A stretch of DNA of 64,000 nt, from the NCBI RefSeq assembly GCF_002086285.1, contig NZ_MVHU01000002.1, positions 62,001 through 126,000 of the forward strand, in the 5' to 3' direction. The notes beneath the pieces were generated by a model. That model was not told the origin of the DNA. It was given only the letters and a program-made list of their open reading frames with translations, and ran no database searches. Shown in pieces: positions 8,036-15,433 of this stretch (position 1 is its first letter; the number at the start of each line of letters is the position of its first letter). Both the position numbers and the translations under genes were made by a program. This DNA comes from Mycolicibacter kumamotonensis (GTDB taxonomy: Bacteria; Actinomycetota; Actinomycetes; Mycobacteriales; Mycobacteriaceae).

Positions 8036-8731
8036 GTGAATTCCCCTACCGCCACGGGCGCCACCACGACCGAGTTGCTGACCGCTGTCGGCGTGTATAT
8101 GCCGCAGCAGGATTCCCACCTGCTGATAGACACCATGGAAGCCACCGGGCTGGCCGGCCGGGGCCGGGTACTCGACCTGTGTACCGGGTCGGGGGTGGTG
8201 GCGATCGCGGCGGCCGAGATGGGCGCCGACAGCGTCACCGCCTTCGACATCTGCCCGCGCGCGGTGCGGTGCTCGCGGGACAACGCGCGCGCTGCTGGGG
8301 CCGACGTGGAGATCCGGCACGGCCCGTGGACCGGTGCGCTGGCCTGCGATCCGTTCGACCTGGTCGTGTCGAACCCGCCGTATGTGCCCAGCCCGCGCCA
8401 CGGCGGCCCGATTCCGGCGGCGGGGGGACCGGAATGGTCGTGGAACGGGGGCGTCGACGGCCGGATCGTCCTTGATCCGTTGTGTCGCTCTGCCGCCGCA
8501 CTGTTGCGCAGCGGCGGCTCGGTGCTGCTGGTCCAGTCGGCACTGGCAGATCCCGGGCGATCGTTGAAAGCATTGCGCGACAGTGGGTTGGATGCCGATA
8601 TCGTGGCGTCGCGATGGATTCCGTTCGGCCCGGTTGTGTCGGCGCGGGCCGGCTGGCTGGAACGAACCGGGCGGATGCCCCGCGGCTGCCGCGAAGAGCA
8701 GCTGGTGGTGATCCGGGCGGACAAGCCATGA
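8036..8731 (+). CDS. HemK/PrmC-like N5-glutamine or small-molecule methyltransferase
   Basis: This is a 231-residue class I SAM-dependent methyltransferase. The SAM-binding loop is VLDLCTGSGVVAIAAAEMGA (about 44-63). The catalytic motif VSNPPYVPSP is that of enzymes methylating amide or ring nitrogens (HemK, PrmC). It lacks the N-terminal helical domain of PrmC, so it is nearer to HemK2-like proteins. GTG 8036 is chosen because the promoter-like -10 sits 15 bases upstream. It overlaps the following CDGSH gene by four bases (ATGA). A release-factor target is possible but cannot be inferred from sequence alone. Confidence 0.82.
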   Translation: MNSPTATGATTTELLTAVGVYMPQQDSHLLIDTMEATGLAGRGRVLDLCTGSGVVAIAAAEMGADSVTAFDICPRAVRCSRDNARAAGADVEIRHGPWTGALACDPFDLVVSNPPYVPSPRHGGPIPAAGGPEWSWNGGVDGRIVLDPLCRSAAALLRSGGSVLLVQSALADPGRSLKALRDSGLDADIVASRWIPFGPVVSARAGWLERTGRMPRGCREEQLVVIRADKP

Positions 8732-8928
8732 CCGGGCCGCAGCCCCAGCTGGTGAAGCCCGTCCGCAACGGTCCGGTCCTGGTCTCCGGGCCGGTGCGCA
8801 TCGAGACACCCGACGGTGTCGTCGAATCAGACCGGTTTATGGTGGCCATCTGTGCCTGCGGGCGCAGCCGCAATTACCCGCTATGCGACACCAGCCATCG
8901 TCGACGTGAGACCTCACCCCGGGATTGA
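8728..8928 (+). CDS. CDGSH-type iron-sulfur protein
   Basis: This 66-residue protein has the complete CDGSH signature near its C-terminus, CACGRSRNYPLCDTSH, in which three cysteines and one histidine hold a [2Fe-2S] cluster. Such proteins (mitoNEET relatives) transfer electrons or clusters and are redox- and pH-sensitive. There is no membrane anchor, so it is cytosolic. The start ATG overlaps the methyltransferase stop, so the two are translated together under the sigma-F-like promoter at 8001. Confidence 0.9.
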   Translation: MTGPQPQLVKPVRNGPVLVSGPVRIETPDGVVESDRFMVAICACGRSRNYPLCDTSHRRRETSPRD

Positions 8929-8931
8929 GTC

Positions 8932-9153
8932 CTACCCGCTATCGGACTGGCCGACGTCGTAGTCTTCGTCGGGGAGTGGAACGCTGATCGCCTGGTCGAT
9001 CACATCGGCGGGGTTGGCGTCGATCTCGTCGATGTTTTCCAGGCGGGCCGGATCGAGTCCACCGTCGTCGGTCGCGTCGGCCGCGAGCCACTGTTCGGCA
9101 CGATCTGCCTCGGGAACGTCCGCGGTCGGTGGCAGCCCTTCAGCGTTGGTCAT
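8932..9153 (-). CDS. Small acidic protein of unknown function
   Basis: The protein has 73 residues and is strongly acidic, rich in Asp, Glu and Ala, with no signal or membrane segment and probably disordered. It contains EADRAEQWLAADATDDGG and an internal echo DANPADVIDQAI, so it may be two copies of a short motif. I recall similar acidic proteins in mycobacteria but no function. It overlaps the stop of the MerR gene by four bases (ATGA), so it is made with the regulator, possibly as a modulator. Its end is 3 bases from the end of the CDGSH gene on the other strand. Confidence 0.7.
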   Translation of the reverse strand: MTNAEGLPPTADVPEADRAEQWLAADATDDGGLDPARLENIDEIDANPADVIDQAISVPLPDEDYDVGQSDSG

Positions 9154-9536
9154 GATGACCCCTTTCGTTTCCGGCCTTGGTGTTCCGCCCGCTGGGCCGC
9201 GAGCAGGGCATAGTCCGCTTTCAGCTGGTCGTTGTCCGACCTCAGTCGATGGTTGTCCGATGCCAGCCTGGTGTTGTCCGACGCCAGCCGGGCATTGCGT
9301 GCTTCCAGGCCCAGGATCTCACCGATACCGGCCACGTTGACCCCTTCCGCTACCAGTTCCACGATGCGTCGCAGCCGCGCCAGGTCGTCATCGCTGTAAC
9401 GGCGTGTTCCGCCCGCCGTGCGGGCCGGGGTCAGCAGGCCGCGCCGCTCGTAGAGCCGCAACGTCTGCGGGCCGATACCGGACAACTCGGCAGCCACCGA
9501 GATGCTGTATACCCCAAGCCCGGATCGGGCATTCAT
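9150..9536 (-). CDS. MerR-family regulator, HspR-like
   Basis: The protein has 128 residues. The winged-helix MerR domain (about 8-75) has YSISVAAELSGIGPQTLRLY and the wing ERRGLLTPARTAGGTRRYS, as in HspR. After it comes a coiled coil made of repeated units of the type LASDNxRL and LRSDN, then a basic tail. MerR proteins bind as dimers between promoter elements. The start at ATG 9536 lacks a well-spaced ribosome site (GAGG is only 2-3 bases away); TTG 9548 would add four residues. It is divergent from the Hsp20 gene with a perfect palindrome between them, so it very likely controls Hsp20 and itself. Confidence 0.87.
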   Translation of the reverse strand: MNARSGLGVYSISVAAELSGIGPQTLRLYERRGLLTPARTAGGTRRYSDDDLARLRRIVELVAEGVNVAGIGEILGLEARNARLASDNTRLASDNHRLRSDNDQLKADYALLAAQRAEHQGRKRKGSS

Positions 9537-9578
9537 GTCCTCGGCCAAGACTCGTCGCTTTCACTGGTCGGATAGTTC

Positions 9579-9609
9579 TTGCACAAACCTACCATCGATG
9601 CTATATAAA
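9579..9609 (+). promoter_or_regulatory. Promoter of the Hsp20 gene
   Basis: TTGCAC (9579-9584) and the overlapping hexamers TATATA (9602) and TATAAA (9604) are spaced 17 or 19 bases apart. A 19-base spacer is characteristic of MerR-regulated promoters. The hexamers lie in an unusually AT-rich patch. Confidence 0.55.
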
Positions 9610-9610
9610 A

Positions 9611-9632
9611 ATCTATGACGGCGGACATAGAT
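9611..9632. promoter_or_regulatory. Perfect inverted repeat, putative MerR-type operator
   Basis: ATCTATG (9611-9617) and CATAGAT (9626-9632) flank 8 bases. The palindrome begins just after the -10 of the Hsp20 promoter and lies 31 bases before its start codon. It does not match the HspR HAIR element (CTTGAGT, 7 bases, ACTCAAG). Confidence 0.65.
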
Positions 9633-9662
9633 GATCTGCCGCAGATCGAGGAGGTGGAGATG

Positions 9663-10082
9663 ATGTTGATGCGTACCGATCCGTTCCGTGATCTCGACCG
9701 CTGGACTCAGCAGATCCTGGGCACCGCGGCTCGGCCGGCGGTCATGCCCATGGACGCCTGGCGCGACGAAGATCAGTTCATCGTCGAGTTCGACCTGCCG
9801 GGAGTGAAGGAAGACTCCTTGAACCTCGATGTCGAGCGCAACGTGCTGACCGTGCACGCCGAGCGACCCGGCCTTGATCAGGACCGCGAGATGGTGTCGG
9901 CGGAGCGGCCGCGCGGTGTGTTCAGCCGCCAGCTGTTCCTGGGCGACAACCTTGACGTCGACCAGATCCAGGCCAGCTACCACGACGGGGTGCTTCGGCT
10001 GACCATTCCGGTTGCGGAGAAGGCAAAGCCGCGCCGGATCAAGGTCGCCACCGGACACGGCGAGCGGGCCATCAACGCCTGA
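9663..10082 (+). CDS. Hsp20/alpha-crystallin small heat-shock protein
   Basis: The protein has 139 residues with an alpha-crystallin domain covering about 25-125. Landmarks are [32 protein letters not shown], the [10 protein letters not shown] strand, [13 protein letters not shown] and the C-terminal P-R-R-I-K-V anchoring sequence. It holds unfolding proteins in a soluble state without ATP. ATG 9663 is preferred: GAGGAGG lies 8 bases upstream and the N-terminus MLMRTDPF matches other actinobacterial Hsp20 proteins I recall. ATG 9660 is only 5 bases from the site. The divergent MerR gene and operator suggest heat or envelope-stress induction. A J-domain gene follows 536 bases later. Confidence 0.92.
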   Translation: MLMRTDPFRDLDRWTQQILGTAARPAVMPMDAWRDEDQFIVEFDLPGVKEDSLNLDVERNVLTVHAERPGLDQDREMVSAERPRGVFSRQLFLGDNLDVDQIQASYHDGVLRLTIPVAEKAKPRRIKVATGHGERAINA

Positions 10083-10618
10083 TTGCGAGGGGGCGGGCGG
10101 CGGCCTGCAAGGTGGAGAAGGTGAGCGCGAACCCTTCGCTGACCACCGACATTTTGACCGCGGAGGTGCTGGACGAGGCGGAGCGCATCGTGCGTGTCGC
10201 AGGGCTGCGACTGCGCTCCGCCGTAAACCCCAAGCACTGTGACGCGGTGCGCACCGAATGCCCGTCGCCCGGCCCCGCCCCCCAAGCTCGCCATACGTGC
10301 GCCAGGCCGAAGCGGCGTGGCGTCCACCACCGGGGGGTCCTCGGAACGGTCGGACAGGCGGTGGCGTAGCCGGCGGAGCCCGACCGACGCAGCGGTCGCC
10401 TCCGCGACGCCACCGACCTTGTCCGCGTGCACACACATGGGAGGTGATGCCTAGCGGGATGAGCACTTCGGGCGGTGACTTGCGCCGGCCCACGGCTGCG
10501 CACGATATCGCCGCACGGCCCGGCGTGGCCCCGCCGTCACCCTGCTCTCCCGGCAGCGGGACCACGCCGGCCTGCATCAAGGGAAGTCCCACAGTTGCTG
10601 AGCGAGTCTGGTGGCGTG
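10083..10618. other. 536-base stretch without a confident gene
   Basis: The region between the Hsp20 and J-domain genes has several overlapping open frames on both strands but none with a recognisable family. The best candidate is GTG 10121 to 10369 on the plus strand (82 residues). Its opening, with DILTAEVLDEAERIVRVAGL, looks protein-like, but its second half is rich in Arg, Gly and His and looks like frame noise. It may be a decayed gene or a long leader. Confidence 0.4.
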
Positions 10619-10966
10619 ATGAACGAGAGCCCCGATCCCTACACCGTGCTGGGAGTGACGCCTTCGGCCACTCCCGCGCAGATCAGCCACGCCTTCCGCA
10701 CCAAGGTGCGCGCCCTGCACCCCGACACCGGACCTGCGCGTTCGCAACTACCCGACGATGCCGACGCCCAGTTGCAGCGGCTGCTACTTGCCTATTCCGC
10801 GGTGCGCCACGCCGGCCGCCGAAGCGCCGGCGCCGATCCGCCCACAGCAAGGCCCGCCGGCGCGGACGCCCGGGGGCCGGTGACGGTCCGGATCACCGAC
10901 CGCCGCACACCCGCGCGGCGTCCCCGGAAAGACTTGTGGGCCGGGCCGGTGCGCCGGCACCGCTGA
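10619..10966 (+). CDS. Small J-domain protein
   Basis: This 115-residue protein has an N-terminal J domain (about 6-65; DPYTVLGVTPSATPAQISHA, and LHPDTGP with the HPD tripeptide that activates DnaK). A basic, Ala/Pro/Arg-rich tail of about 50 residues follows, with no zinc-finger or substrate domain. It is therefore a type III J-protein that would recruit Hsp70 to a specific partner. ATG 10619 is chosen, with GTG 10616 in the same frame. The nearby Hsp20 gene makes a chaperone role likely. Confidence 0.85.
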   Translation: MNESPDPYTVLGVTPSATPAQISHAFRTKVRALHPDTGPARSQLPDDADAQLQRLLLAYSAVRHAGRRSAGADPPTARPAGADARGPVTVRITDRRTPARRPRKDLWAGPVRRHR

Positions 10967-10989
10967 TCGGATGGGCTACGCCGGGGGAG

Positions 10990-11850
10990 TCATTTCTGCA
11001 GGGTGTACTGGTGGACGCTGGTGTAGCCGTCGCGGAACAGCTTCACGCAGCCGTTGAGGTACCTGTCGTAGCGGTCATAGACCTCTTCGGGTTGCGCCGC
11101 GATCGCCTTGTCTTTGTTGGCAGCCAGCGCCGCCGCCCAGTCCTCAAGGGTGCGAACGTAGTTGGATCCGATCTCGTGGACGCGGGCGACAGTGAATCCG
11201 GCTTCGGTCGCACGGTCAGCGACCATGGACGCCGTGGGAAGCTGACCGCCGGGGAAGATCTCGGTCATGATGAACTTGTTGAACCGGACCAGGCTCATGG
11301 TCAGTGGCAAACCCAGGCGCTGGGCGTCGTCCTGGGTGATCGCGGTGATGGTGTGCAGCAGCATCACCCCGTCGGACGGCAGAACACGGTAGGCCATGTT
11401 GAAGAAGTCGCGGTACCGCTCGTGGCCGAAGTGCTCGAAGGCGCCGATGGATACGATGCGATCGACCGGTTCGTCGAATTCTTCCCAGCCCTGCAGACGC
11501 ACCTCCACGGTGCGCGGGGTGGGTATCTCGTTCAGCTTGGCGATGGCGTACTCGCGTTGGCGCTCACTGATTGTCAGCCCGATGACGTTGACATCGAATA
11601 CTTCCAGGGCGCGTCGCATCCCACCGCCCCAGCCGCAGCCGATGTCCAGCAGCGTCATGCCCGGCTCCAGTCCCAGCTTGCCCAGTGCCAAGTCGAACTT
11701 GGCGTTCTGCGCCTCATCGCGGGTGGTCTCCGGATGCTGGTAATACCCGCAGGTATAGCCCATCGTCGGACCTAGGAACAGCTCGAAGAACTCATTCGAG
11801 ATGTCGTAGATCGACTGCAGTTCTGCGTACTTGGGCTTTAACTCAGACAT
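10990..11850 (-). CDS. Mycolic acid cyclopropane synthase-family methyltransferase
   Basis: This is a 286-residue SAM-dependent methyltransferase of the CmaA/MmaA/PcaA/UmaA family, which adds cyclopropane, methyl or methoxy groups to meromycolate double bonds in the cell-wall lipid. Landmarks are IYDISNEFFELFLGPTMGYT, the SAM motif LLDIGCGWGGG, the helix with VNVIGLTISERQ, IVSIGAFEHFG, and the C-terminal family block (MTEIFPGGQLPT, VRTLEDWAAAL). Which modification it makes cannot be told from the sequence. The gene is solitary and on the minus strand. It is good evidence for a mycolic-acid organism. Confidence 0.9.
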   Translation of the reverse strand: MSELKPKYAELQSIYDISNEFFELFLGPTMGYTCGYYQHPETTRDEAQNAKFDLALGKLGLEPGMTLLDIGCGWGGGMRRALEVFDVNVIGLTISERQREYAIAKLNEIPTPRTVEVRLQGWEEFDEPVDRIVSIGAFEHFGHERYRDFFNMAYRVLPSDGVMLLHTITAITQDDAQRLGLPLTMSLVRFNKFIMTEIFPGGQLPTASMVADRATEAGFTVARVHEIGSNYVRTLEDWAAALAANKDKAIAAQPEEVYDRYDRYLNGCVKLFRDGYTSVHQYTLQK

Positions 11851-11953
11851 CGATCTTTCACGCTACACCCAGCTTGGCCCAGCCCGGGAGGCCTCGCGCC
11901 GCGGGACCCGCCGACGTCGTCGTGCCGCCGGGGCGGCAACACGCTGGCCGCTA

Positions 11954-12109
11954 TCAATACCAGTAGCGACGGCCCGCGACCGGTCGGCCGACCGCGCCCA
12001 GAATCCACAGTGCGGCACCGATAACGACAAGAATGATTCCGATCGTCCACAACACGTTGATCTTGAAGACGAGCGCCAGAATAAGCAGGATCACCCCGAG
12101 TGCGATCAT
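11954..12109 (-). CDS. Tiny hydrophobic membrane protein (DUF6131-like)
   Basis: This 51-residue protein consists of two hydrophobic helices (MIALGVILLILALVF; LWTIGIILVVIGAALWILG) and a basic aromatic tail (GRPVAGRRYWY). I recall the same layout in small mycobacterial hydrophobic proteins assigned DUF6131. AGAAGGGA lies about 6 bases before ATG 12109. It is the second gene of a two-gene unit, 15 bases after the gene at 12125-12358, behind a sigma-F-like promoter. The function is unknown; a stress-related membrane role is inference. Confidence 0.75.
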   Translation of the reverse strand: MIALGVILLILALVFKINVLWTIGIILVVIGAALWILGAVGRPVAGRRYWY

Positions 12110-12124
12110 CACCAATCCCTTCTC

Positions 12125-12358
12125 TTACACAATGAAACTGACAGCATCCACAGCAGACGGTTGCGGCAAATGGCAATCCGATACGACGGGATTGAACCCG
12201 GCATAGTTCAAGGGGCCTGCCAATACGGTGACCGCAATGGTTCCGGCAGTTGCGCAACTGGTTTCGGTTCCGTGGAAATAGTCGCGCTGCCACGCGGCGA
12301 AAGCGCCGATGAGTAACCAGATCAGCACGACAGTCCCGGCCAAACCACCGATCCGCAT
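12125..12358 (-). CDS. Small membrane-anchored or secreted protein of unknown function
   Basis: This 77-residue protein has one N-terminal hydrophobic helix (LAGTVVLIWLLIGAFAAW), then a periplasmic-side segment with two cysteines (SCATAG, VSDCHLPQP) that could form a disulfide. I recall mycobacterial proteins with the same opening and the LAGPLNY segment but no function. ATG 12358 is preceded by GGAGG 7 bases upstream; an earlier in-frame ATG at 12376 lacks this. It is transcribed with the tiny membrane protein that follows. Confidence 0.75.
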   Translation of the reverse strand: MRIGGLAGTVVLIWLLIGAFAAWQRDYFHGTETSCATAGTIAVTVLAGPLNYAGFNPVVSDCHLPQPSAVDAVSFIV

Positions 12359-12390
12359 TATCCGTCCTCCGTCCATCCTTTACCGCATCA

Positions 12391-12416
12391 GTTCCCCGTC
12401 GGACCGCTGTCGAAAC
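12391..12416 (-). promoter_or_regulatory. Sigma-F-like promoter, minus strand
   Basis: Read on the minus strand: GTTT (12413-12416), 16 bases, GGGAAC (12391-12396). It is upstream of the 12358 gene and back to back with the plus-strand promoter at 12444. Confidence 0.45.
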
Positions 12417-12443
12417 CTGCCCGCCGGCCGACGTACCCGCAAT

Positions 12444-12469
12444 GTTTGACCGGCGGGGCGGTGGGGTAC
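12444..12469 (+). promoter_or_regulatory. Sigma-F-like promoter of the redox cluster
   Basis: GTTT (12444-12447), 16 bases, GGGTAC (12464-12469), 45 bases before GTG 12515. It would drive the membrane protein, DH3, GMC and SDR genes. Confidence 0.6.
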
Positions 12470-12514
12470 TGCCGGGCGAGACTTCCGCGAACAGAACACA
12501 GAACGGAGCGCGCA

Positions 12515-13006
12515 GTGGTGGTGCTGCAAACGGGTGAAGCACGGGCGGGTAGTCACGCGGAGTGGATCGGGGAAACCGGCGAGTTCCTCGATCGGATGCT
12601 GCGCAATGTTGCGCACGGCCGCTTCGAGAGGTCGCTGTCGGCGATGACCGTGTTCGCGGCGGTGGTGACCACGGCCGAGATCTACCTCGAGCATTACAAG
12701 GCCGGCTTCGGCAACAAATGGATGTGGAGTCCGGTGCTGGTCACGCCGCCGGTGGTGGTCGCCGGGATCGGTGGGGTGTTCTCCCGCCGCTGGGCCAAAA
12801 GTTGGCTTCCGTTGACCGCCGGGGTCTATGCCGCCAACGGCCTACTGGGTGAATACCTGCACGCTCGCGGGGTGGCGCGCAAACCCGGGGGCTGGAAGAT
12901 GGCCTCATACAACGTGCCGATGGGCCCGCCCATCGCGGCGCCCGGCCTGATGGCGATGGTCGGGGGGATGGGCCTGTTGGCGGCGGTGCTGCGTCGCGAA
13001 CGCTGA
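12515..13006 (+). CDS. Membrane protein, first gene of a redox cluster
   Basis: This 163-residue protein has about four membrane helices (around LSAMTVFAAVVTTAEIYLEH, VLVTPPVVVAGIGGVF, SWLPLTAGVYAANGLLGEYL and APGLMAMVGGMGLLAAVL). I do not recognise a named family. GTG 12515 is chosen because GGAG lies 7 bases upstream. Its stop is 7 bases before the gluconate dehydrogenase subunit 3 gene, so it may be the membrane anchor or electron-accepting partner of the flavoenzyme encoded next, in place of the cytochrome subunit of classical gluconate dehydrogenase. That role is inference from position. Confidence 0.75.
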   Translation: MVVLQTGEARAGSHAEWIGETGEFLDRMLRNVAHGRFERSLSAMTVFAAVVTTAEIYLEHYKAGFGNKWMWSPVLVTPPVVVAGIGGVFSRRWAKSWLPLTAGVYAANGLLGEYLHARGVARKPGGWKMASYNVPMGPPIAAPGLMAMVGGMGLLAAVLRRER

Positions 13007-13013
13007 GGTGCCC

Positions 13014-13760
13014 ATGGCCGACACCTCCCTTCCCGACCACCTGCCCAACCTGCGGGCTGATCGGCAACCTCCGCACCCGTCCTGGCTGCCCCGGCAGCGC
13101 CGCGGCACCACCCCGCAGATGATCGGGCGCTACCCGGATTTCGACGTACTGGAATCCCAAGACAGCTGGGATGACGCCACCAAGAAGGTGGTGCTGGCCC
13201 GGCTGGAGCCGCCCGGCCCGCTGCGGTTCTTCACCCCCGACGAGGAACCCACCCTGCGGGCATTCTGCGACATCGTGCTGGCCCAAGACCACGAGCCGCG
13301 GGTGCCGGTGGCCGAGTTCGTCGACGCCAAACTGGCCGACGGCCAGCTCGACGGCTACCAGTACGCCGACATGCCCGACGACCGGGACACCTGGCGCCTG
13401 GTGCTGCGGGGCCTCGACGAGGCCGCCCGGGAGCGCTACGGCAGAACGTCGTTCGCCGACGCCGAGCCCGCCACCCAACTGGCGCTGGTCAACCAGTTCT
13501 CCCAGGGCTGGCTGCAGGAGGGCAGCTTCGCGCAGCTGAACGCAGGCCGGGCCTGGTCGGTGTGCATGCGGATGACCCTGTCGGCGTTCTACTCGCACCC
13601 GTGGGCATGGAACGAGATCGGATTCGGCGGTCCGGCGTACCCGCGCGGATACATGCGACTGGGTGGGCCGACCGGGCCGTCCGCGGTGCGTGAGCCGTTC
13701 GAAACCCGAGGTGCCACCAACGAGGACCCGGTCGAAATGGTGCAAGAAGAGGGCTACTAG
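13014..13760 (+). CDS. Gluconate 2-dehydrogenase subunit 3-like protein
   Basis: The protein has 248 residues of the gluconate dehydrogenase small-subunit family (core about 65-215: FFTPDEEPTLRAFCDIVLAQ, then LVNQFSQGWLQEG and AFYSHPWAWNEIGFGGPAYP). Members bind and stabilise a GMC flavoprotein partner. Classical versions have a Tat signal; here the N-terminus shows no twin-arginine signal or hydrophobic stretch, so the complex is probably cytoplasmic. ATG 13014 lies behind GAGG; GTG 13008 is an alternative. Its stop TAG shares its last base with the GTG start of the GMC gene, so the two are translated together. Confidence 0.85.
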   Translation: MADTSLPDHLPNLRADRQPPHPSWLPRQRRGTTPQMIGRYPDFDVLESQDSWDDATKKVVLARLEPPGPLRFFTPDEEPTLRAFCDIVLAQDHEPRVPVAEFVDAKLADGQLDGYQYADMPDDRDTWRLVLRGLDEAARERYGRTSFADAEPATQLALVNQFSQGWLQEGSFAQLNAGRAWSVCMRMTLSAFYSHPWAWNEIGFGGPAYPRGYMRLGGPTGPSAVREPFETRGATNEDPVEMVQEEGY

Positions 13761-15433
13761 TGGGCGATTTCTGGCGCGGCCTGCTCAAGGGATCGCTGGG
13801 CCCACCCGACAACGACTCGCGATTCCTTCTCGATGTGCAGTCGCGGGACCTGCCCGGCGAGAAGACGATGCGCCGGTACGCCACCGATGACGAGGTCGAC
13901 CTGGTAGTCGTCGGCGCGGGTGCCGGGGGATCCGTGCTGGCGCAACGCCTGGCACGGGCCGGTTGGCGCATCGTGATCATCGAAGCGGGCCCGTTCTGGC
14001 ATCCGGACGAAGACTGGGTCTCCGATGAAGCCGGCTCGCATCCGCTGTACTGGACGCAGAAGCGCATCATCGGCGGTGACGACCCGATCGAGTTGGGCAA
14101 GAACAACTCCGGACGCGGGGTCGGCGGCTCGATGGTGCACTACGCCGGCTACTGCCCGCGGTTCCACCCGAGTGACCTACGCACCCGCAGCCTCGACGGC
14201 GTCGGAGTGGACTGGCCGATCGACTACCAGGACATCCGCCGCCACTACGAAGTGCTGGAGGCCGAACTGCCGGTGGCGGGACAGAACTGGCCCTGGGGCT
14301 TTCCGCACCGCTACCCCTCCTCGCCGCACCCGATCTCCGGCGCCGCATCGAAGCTGTGGGAGGGCGCCCTCAAACTGGGGATCGAGATGCGGGTGGGCCC
14401 GGTCGGAATCGTCAACGGCACCTTCGGGAACCGACCGCACTGCATCTACCGCGGCTACTGCCTGCAGGGCTGCAAGGTCAACGCCAAGGCCAGCCCGTAC
14501 GTCACCCATCTTCCCGACGCACTGGCCCACGGCGTGGAGATCCGGGCAGAGTCCATGGCCACCCGCATCGAACTCGATGAGACCGGAGCGGCACGCGGTG
14601 TCGTCTACTACGACCGGCACGGCGCCGAGCACCTGCAACGCGCCAAGGTCGTCGCCGTAGCCGGGTATTCCATCGAAACCCCACGGCTGCTGCTCAATTC
14701 GACCAGCGCCCGGTTTCCGAACGGACTGGGAAACAACACCGATCAGGTGGGTCGTTACGTCATGGTCCAAGGCGCCACCCAGACGGCGGGCCGATGGCCG
14801 GAGGAACTGCGGATGTACAAGGCGCCCCCGCCGCAGGTGTCCAGCGAGCAGTTCTACGAGACCGACACCGCCCGCGGATTCGCCCGCGGATTCTCCATTC
14901 AGACCGTGTCGCCGCTCCCGATCGGCTGGTCCGAGCACGTGCTCGCCGACGGGCACTGGGGGCGGGCGATGCGCGAATACATGCGCGACTACAACCACTG
15001 GAGCACGATCGGCGTGCTCAATGAACTGCTGCCACTACCGGACAACAGGATCACCCTGGCCGAGGAGACCGACGGCTACGGCATCCCGGTGGCCCGAATG
15101 GATTACTCCCGCTGTGACAACGACAAGGCGAACATGGAGTACTCCACCAAGGTGATCACCGACATCCTGCACGCGGCCGGAGCGCAGGATGTGCTGACCA
15201 TCCAACGCTATGCGCACCTCATCGGCGGCGCCCGGATGGGCACCGCGCCGGAGAACTCCGTCGTCGACGCCGACCATCGGGTATGGGGAGTGCCCAACGT
15301 CTTCATCTCCGACGGCTCGGTCTGTCCGACCCAGGGGTCGGCCAACCCGGCACTGACCATCATGGCGCTGGCCTCCCGGCTCGCCGAGCGGCTTGCCGGA
15401 AAGCGCGTCTTGCAGAAGGGATTCCAACCATGA
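13760..15433 (+). CDS. GMC-family FAD-dependent oxidoreductase
   Basis: The protein has 557 residues. The FAD-binding Rossmann motif is at about 47-76 (DLVVVGAGAGGSVLAQRLAR, then a pocket acid in VIIEAG). The GMC C-terminal domain has the catalytic region HLIGGARMG and DGSVCPTQGSANPALTIMAL. It resembles the large subunit of gluconate/sorbitol dehydrogenases, which oxidise sugar or alcohol hydroxyls. It carries a cysteine-containing segment (YRGYCLQGCKVNAKAS) usual in this branch. It lies between its subunit 3 partner and an SDR, overlapping both by 1 and 4 bases. The substrate is unknown. No cytochrome c subunit gene is present. Confidence 0.88.
   Translation: MGDFWRGLLKGSLGPPDNDSRFLLDVQSRDLPGEKTMRRYATDDEVDLVVVGAGAGGSVLAQRLARAGWRIVIIEAGPFWHPDEDWVSDEAGSHPLYWTQKRIIGGDDPIELGKNNSGRGVGGSMVHYAGYCPRFHPSDLRTRSLDGVGVDWPIDYQDIRRHYEVLEAELPVAGQNWPWGFPHRYPSSPHPISGAASKLWEGALKLGIEMRVGPVGIVNGTFGNRPHCIYRGYCLQGCKVNAKASPYVTHLPDALAHGVEIRAESMATRIELDETGAARGVVYYDRHGAEHLQRAKVVAVAGYSIETPRLLLNSTSARFPNGLGNNTDQVGRYVMVQGATQTAGRWPEELRMYKAPPPQVSSEQFYETDTARGFARGFSIQTVSPLPIGWSEHVLADGHWGRAMREYMRDYNHWSTIGVLNELLPLPDNRITLAEETDGYGIPVARMDYSRCDNDKANMEYSTKVITDILHAAGAQDVLTIQRYAHLIGGARMGTAPENSVVDADHRVWGVPNVFISDGSVCPTQGSANPALTIMALASRLAERLAGKRVLQKGFQP

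Noticed and set aside
9611..9632. Palindrome as a classical HspR HAIR element
   Set aside because: Neither arm matches CTTGAGT/ACTCAAG and the spacing is 8 rather than 7; it was kept as a different operator.
10258..11775. Open frame of 505 codons on the plus strand through the J-domain and cyclopropane synthase region
   Set aside because: It runs out of frame with the J-domain gene and antisense to the methyltransferase; no domain is seen.
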